This document shows positions 60,468-64,000 of a stretch of 64,000 nucleotides of DNA, piece by piece. The notes under the pieces were generated by a model. It was not told the DNA's origin and did no database searches. It saw only the letters and a list, made by a program, of their open reading frames with translations. A program made the translations under genes and the position numbers. Each line of letters begins with the position of its first letter. Positions within the stretch are counted from its first letter, which is position 1. The DNA lies in NCBI RefSeq assembly GCF_040225985.1, contig NZ_JBBPEU010000011.1, positions 62,001 through 126,000 of the forward strand, read 5' to 3'. This DNA is from Shimia sp040225985 (GTDB lineage: Bacteria; Pseudomonadota; Alphaproteobacteria; Rhodobacterales; Rhodobacteraceae).

Positions 60468-61412
60468 TTACTCGTAGAACCGGAAATCCTGTTCGATCAA
60501 CTCGGACAGGTGGTTGGTGCCGGAAATGAAATCCCGCAGGAATTCGTGCAGGCCATCCTGAAAGATCATGTCGATGGTGCGGTCCCTGAGACAGGCGCAC
60601 ATGTAATCGGACTGGGGTTGGCTGGTCTGGCGGGTGCCGTATTCCTGCTCTAGCTGGGCAAGGTTTTCACCGATTTCTTCATAACAGAAGGCCAGCGACC
60701 GCGGCATCCTTGGGTCGAGGATCAGAAACTCGGCAATGCCAAGCGGCGTGGTTTCCCCTGCGTGCAGCCAGCGGAAAGACCGCTCTGCCGAGACCGAACG
60801 CAGGATCACCTCCCACTGGGCATTGTCGATGCGTGTGCCGACAAAGGCCGCCGAGGGCAAAAGCAGATAGTATTTTACGTCGAGAATGCGCGCGGTGTTG
60901 TCCGCGCGTTCGATGAAGGTACCCAGATTGGCGAAGGAAAAAATATCGTTTCGCAGCATGGTGCCGTGCAATGCCCCGCGCACCACCGAGGTGCGATACC
61001 GGATCGTGGCCAGCACGTTGTGCAGGTTTCGCTCACTGACCGGGCGGGCCAGCTCCTCTTGCAGGGTCATCCAGCATTCATTCGTGGCCTCCCAGACCTC
61101 GCTGGAAAGCGCCGTGCGCACGCCGCGCGCATTTGACCGCGCCTGTGCAATCGTGGCCATCACGCTGGACGGGTTGTCACTGTCGCGCAGCAGGAAGTTG
61201 ATGACATGACCGGCGGTATAGGCATCGTATTTCGCCTCGTAAGCGAGGTTCATGCCGGCGGTCGTCATGATCGACTGCCACTCGTTTGACCCGTGCGAGG
61301 ATTGCGTCAGCGCCATGCGCCAGCCCGCTTCGAGCAGGCGGGCAGTGTTTTCGGCCCGTTCGAGATAGCGGAACATCCAGAACAGTCCGCCGGCGGTTTT
61401 TCCCAGCATCAT
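60468..61412 (-). CDS. Alpha-E domain protein (DUF403)
   Basis: A 314-aa all-helical protein (MLGKTAGGLFWMFRYLERAENTA at the start is the family signature). It is always found with circularly permuted ATP-grasp and transglutaminase genes, and is thought to act as scaffold or carrier partner. It lies 3 bp after the ATP-grasp gene. Confidence 0.92.
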   Translation of the reverse strand: MMLGKTAGGLFWMFRYLERAENTARLLEAGWRMALTQSSHGSNEWQSIMTTAGMNLAYEAKYDAYTAGHVINFLLRDSDNPSSVMATIAQARSNARGVRTALSSEVWEATNECWMTLQEELARPVSERNLHNVLATIRYRTSVVRGALHGTMLRNDIFSFANLGTFIERADNTARILDVKYYLLLPSAAFVGTRIDNAQWEVILRSVSAERSFRWLHAGETTPLGIAEFLILDPRMPRSLAFCYEEIGENLAQLEQEYGTRQTSQPQSDYMCACLRDRTIDMIFQDGLHEFLRDFISGTNHLSELIEQDFRFYE

Positions 61413-61415
61413 CTT

Positions 61416-62843
61416 CTAGTCCCCCAACACCCAGGTGTCCTTGGTGCCGCCCCCTTGGGACGAGTTCACCACCAGCGACCCCTTTTTCAGCGCCACGCGC
61501 GTCAGCCCGCCGGGTGTGATGTCGATGCGGTTCGGAGACACCAGAACAAAGGGGCGCAGGTCTACATGGCGCGGCGCAAGGCCAGCCTTGGTCAGGATCG
61601 GCACGGTCGACAGCGCCAGCGTCGGCTGCGCGATATAGTTCGCGGGGCGCGCGCGCAGCTTTTTCTCAAAGGCGGCCAGTTCGCGTTTGCTGGCCGCGGG
61701 GCCCACAAGCATGCCATACCCGCCCGACCCGTGCACTTCTTTCACCACCAGTTCATCAAGGTGTTCAAGCACATAAGCCAACGAATCCGCCTCAGAACAG
61801 CGCCATGTCGGCACGTTTTTCAGGATCGCCTGCTCGCCTGTGTAGAACTCTATGATATCAGGCATGTAGGAATAGAGCGCCTTGTCATCAGCAATCCCCG
61901 TACCCGGCGCATTGGCCAGCGTAATATTGCCTGCATGATAGACATCCATGATGCCCGGCACACCCAACAGGCTTTCTGGATTGAAGGTCAGCGGGTCGAG
62001 ATAGGCATCGTCCACGCGCCGATAAAGCACGTCAATCGGCTGATACCCTTGGGTCGTGCGCATCGCGACGCGCCCGTCCTCGATCCTCAGATCATGGCTT
62101 TCCACCAGTTCGGCGCCCATCTGATCGGCCAGAAAGGCATGTTCGAAATAGGCCGAATTGTGAATGCCCGGCGTCAGCACAGCGATCACGGGCTTGACGT
62201 TCGGCGACTCGGCGGGGGCACAATCCGACAGCGACCGGCGCAGCAGTTGCGGATAACTGGACACAGGGCGCACTTTCATCCGCGTGAACAGTTCCGGAAA
62301 CATTTGCAGCATGGTTTCGCGGTTTTCGAGCATGTAGGAGACACCCGACGGCGTGCGGACATTGTCCTCGAGCACGAAAAATTCATCCGGCCCTGTCCGA
62401 ACCAGATCAACGCCGCAAATGTGGGTATACACCCCGCCGGGCGGATCGGCCCCGATCATTTCAGGGGTAAAGCTTTCGTTTCCGGCAATGATTTCACGCG
62501 GGATCCGACCCGCGCGCAGGATTTCCTGACGGTGATAGATGTCGTGCAGAAAGGCATTGATCGCCCGCACACGCTGTTCAATGCCGCGCTCGAGCCGCGC
62601 CCATTCCCTCCCCGAGATGATCCGTGGCACGATATCGAAGGGGATCAAGCGCTCATCCGCATCCTCCTGCCCATATACGTTAAAAGTGATGCCAATCCGC
62701 CTGAAAAACGCTTCGGCGTCGCGGGATTTGCGCAAAAGCCGCTTCAGGTCGTCTTCTCTGAACCAGTCGTGATAGGCCGCATAAGGATCGCGCACCGTAT
62801 CCGGTCCGGTCAGCATTTCGTCAAAGGGAGGGTCCGTGGTCAT
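61416..62843 (-). CDS. Circularly permuted type 2 ATP-grasp protein (DUF404/DUF407)
   Basis: A 475-aa ATP-grasp ligase with permuted domain order: EFFVLEDNVRTPSGVSYMLE and VVKEVHGSGGYGMLVGP (lysine and glycine-rich ATP loop), ending VVNSSQGGGTKDTWVL. It probably joins amino acids or peptides using ATP. The ATG at 62843 is used; a GTG five codons upstream (62858) is also possible. First gene of the operon; the 145 bp upstream hold its promoter but no clear repeats. Confidence 0.92.
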   Translation of the reverse strand: MTTDPPFDEMLTGPDTVRDPYAAYHDWFREDDLKRLLRKSRDAEAFFRRIGITFNVYGQEDADERLIPFDIVPRIISGREWARLERGIEQRVRAINAFLHDIYHRQEILRAGRIPREIIAGNESFTPEMIGADPPGGVYTHICGVDLVRTGPDEFFVLEDNVRTPSGVSYMLENRETMLQMFPELFTRMKVRPVSSYPQLLRRSLSDCAPAESPNVKPVIAVLTPGIHNSAYFEHAFLADQMGAELVESHDLRIEDGRVAMRTTQGYQPIDVLYRRVDDAYLDPLTFNPESLLGVPGIMDVYHAGNITLANAPGTGIADDKALYSYMPDIIEFYTGEQAILKNVPTWRCSEADSLAYVLEHLDELVVKEVHGSGGYGMLVGPAASKRELAAFEKKLRARPANYIAQPTLALSTVPILTKAGLAPRHVDLRPFVLVSPNRIDITPGGLTRVALKKGSLVVNSSQGGGTKDTWVLGD

Positions 62844-62988
62844 AGAGCCAGAGTCCACTTGCCGACACCAAGAACAAGCGCCCTACAGCGGGAACAGGCC
62901 CCGCATCGACCTGCACAACCGAAACCGCCCAAAATGCAGGCACATTGCCAAAAAAACACCCGCACAGATAAGCGCCCTTGCGCACAGC

Positions 62989-63465
62989 TCAGGTCGCCTT
63001 GCGGATTTCACCCGTATCCAGCACTGGCGCGGCGTCGATATCTTCGGCGTCCAACATGGCCGCGACCCGCTCGAGCGCCGCGATCAGGCCGGCCTGCTCC
63101 CAATCCTCCATATCGGAAAATTTGCGGACAAACCTTTGCTGCAAGGGATCGGGGGACTCGACAATCGCCTGACGCCCCTTGTCGGTGATCATGATGTTTG
63201 TCTGGCGCCGATCCACTTCGGACCTCTCGCGCACGACCATGCCAGCCCGGACCAGCTTGTCGACCAGAGAGGTCACCGTGGCCTGCGTGATGCGCATCTG
63301 TTGGGAAATGGCGGTCGCGGTGCACGGGGCCCTTTCGGCCACGATTTGCAAGGCGCGCAATTGCGGCGCGGTCAATCCAACCGATTGCGCCAGTTCGCGA
63401 CCAAAAAGCTCAGTCGCGCGCAGGATCCGGCGCAGGGCAATCAAACTGTCGTCTACACGTGTCAT
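62989..63465 (-). CDS. MarR-family regulator, probable ectoine-gene regulator (EctR/CosR-like)
   Basis: A 158-aa winged-helix regulator (LTAPQLRALQIVAERAPCTA, ISQQMRITQATVTSLVDKL, RSEVDRRQTNIMITDKG). It diverges from ectA; MarR-type EctR1 in methylotrophs and CosR in vibrios control ectoine genes, so the same job is inferred here. The ATG at 63465 begins the conserved part; the longer frame is not supported. Confidence 0.85.
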   Translation of the reverse strand: MTRVDDSLIALRRILRATELFGRELAQSVGLTAPQLRALQIVAERAPCTATAISQQMRITQATVTSLVDKLVRAGMVVRERSEVDRRQTNIMITDKGRQAIVESPDPLQQRFVRKFSDMEDWEQAGLIAALERVAAMLDAEDIDAAPVLDTGEIRKAT

Positions 63466-63523
63466 GGCACCGTTTTCCCAGAATCCGAACCGGAAATCAA
63501 TCCACGCACCCAAACAACCTTAC

Positions 63524-63636
63524 TTAGACCTTCTAAAATAAAAGCCTTGAAGAAATACGAAATTCAGCGCCACCTTAAACGAAAAACACGCAAAAACTCA
63601 CCTCACTCACAATTATTTACTTTGATCTTGAAAGTA
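63524..63636. promoter_or_regulatory. ectA promoter region with two dyads
   Basis: An AT-rich 223-bp gap separates marR and ectA. TTAGAcctTCTAA (63524-63536) has perfect 5-bp arms. TACTTT-gatcttg-AAAGTA (63618-63636) has perfect 6-bp arms and overlaps a possible -35, TTGAAA at 63628-63633, with TACTTA/TATACT 15-17 bp on. A MarR site over the -35 would fit repression relieved by salt. Confidence 0.5.
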
Positions 63637-63688
63637 GATGTAGAGCCATATACTTAGATAAGCGAAGCAATCAAAGGGAGCAGCACCC

Positions 63689-64000
63689 ATGAAACATGCG
63701 TTAGAGTTTTTCCGCAAAGCCACGCCCGCCCTGCGCGAGCCGGTCGCCGAGGACGGCGCGGACATCTGGGAGCTGGTGCGCAACTGCAAACCGCTTGATG
63801 AGAACTCGATGTATTGCAATCTGATCCAGTGCGACCATTTCCGCGACACTTGCGTGGTCGCAGAGATCGACAGAGAGATCGCGGGTTGGGTGTCGGCCTA
63901 TGTGCTGCCGCACGACCCTGAGACCCTGTTTGTCTGGCAGGTGGCCGTGTCAGAAAAGGCGCGCGGCACCGGACTGGGCTCCCTTATGCTGACCGCGCTT
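63689..64000 (+). CDS. ectA: L-2,4-diaminobutyric acid acetyltransferase EctA (partial, N-terminal)
   Basis: 104 codons of a GNAT enzyme, cut by the right edge. VWQVAVSEKARGTGLGSLML has the acetyl-CoA-binding RGTGLG loop, and DIWELVRNCKPLDENSMYCN is the EctA signature. It acetylates 2,4-diaminobutyrate in the second step of ectoine synthesis. AAGGGAG lies before the ATG at normal spacing. ectB and ectC are expected beyond the window. Confidence 0.93.
   Translation, partial: MKHALEFFRKATPALREPVAEDGADIWELVRNCKPLDENSMYCNLIQCDHFRDTCVVAEIDREIAGWVSAYVLPHDPETLFVWQVAVSEKARGTGLGSLMLTAL

Noticed and set aside
61293..63188. 631-codon plus-strand frame across the ATP-grasp operon
   Set aside because: It is antisense to three well-recognised proteins, rich in His, Arg and Gln, and has no domain; a by-product of high GC3.
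1..64000. Mobile elements, CRISPR arrays, tRNA or rRNA genes
   Set aside because: No transposase-like frames, terminal repeats, regularly spaced repeats or cloverleaf sequences were recognised in the read-through.

Overview
The window is GC-rich, densely packed bacterial DNA. It most likely comes from a marine or halotolerant alphaproteobacterium of the Rhodobacteraceae/Roseobacter type. The pointers are a napFDAGHBC nitrate reductase operon, a TAXI-type TRAP transporter, a glxBCD/glnT cluster with a GlxA-type regulator, ectA beside a MarR regulator, many short catabolic operons each with its own local regulator, and a Rhodobacterales-like intergenic repeat. This assignment rests on gene content and protein look alone. 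I saw no rRNA, tRNA, CRISPR array, IS element or prophage.

Layout. 1-8.2 kb: the end of an ACT-domain protein, then a leftward catabolic operon (DUF1185/AA_synth protein, alpha/beta hydrolase, flavin reductase with a degenerate Nudix-like tail, luciferase-like monooxygenase, aldehyde dehydrogenase, Ldh2-family oxidoreductase, D-amino-acid-dehydrogenase-like FAD enzyme). A divergent GntR regulator faces it across a perfect 16-bp palindrome. 8.2-15.6 kb: a seven-gene V/A-type ATPase operon transcribed B-D-I-K-E-DUF2764-A. 15.8-18.9 kb: a guanidino-acid ureohydrolase and a divergent EF-G paralogue. 18.9-25.6 kb: a tightly coupled operon (aldehyde dehydrogenase, metal-site-deficient M19 dipeptidase homologue, unrecognised 555-aa protein, DUF3726, Ldh2) with a divergent LysR regulator. 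25.6-28.0 kb: TetR and a divergent FAD dehydrogenase with a clear operator. 28.0-36.5 kb: DUF2478, a small membrane protein, the nap operon, a 594-bp AT-rich control region and a Crp/Fnr regulator.

36.6-49.5 kb: crotonase, aldehyde dehydrogenase, UspA, fused TRAP permease, an intrinsic terminator, the TAXI binding protein and a MurR/RpiR regulator, then a rightward FAD/GcvT demethylase-like enzyme, BKACE and class III aminotransferase. This region looks like uptake and breakdown of an amine or amino acid. 48.6-52.4 kb: enoyl-CoA hydratase and acyl-CoA dehydrogenase with a divergent AraC regulator. 52.5-58.8 kb: GlxA-type regulator, type III glutamine synthetase (or gamma-glutamylmethylamide synthetase), three glutamate-synthase-like subunits and an XRE-cupin regulator. 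58.9-62.8 kb: the Anbu / transglutaminase / alpha-E / ATP-grasp operon. 63.0-64.0 kb: MarR and the start of ectA.

The least explained parts are the 18.9-24.6 kb operon, the 1.4-7.4 kb monooxygenase operon and the GcvT-BKACE-aminotransferase trio. These are the best places to look for undescribed catabolic pathways. All homology calls come from reading motifs and translated sequence; no database search was run.
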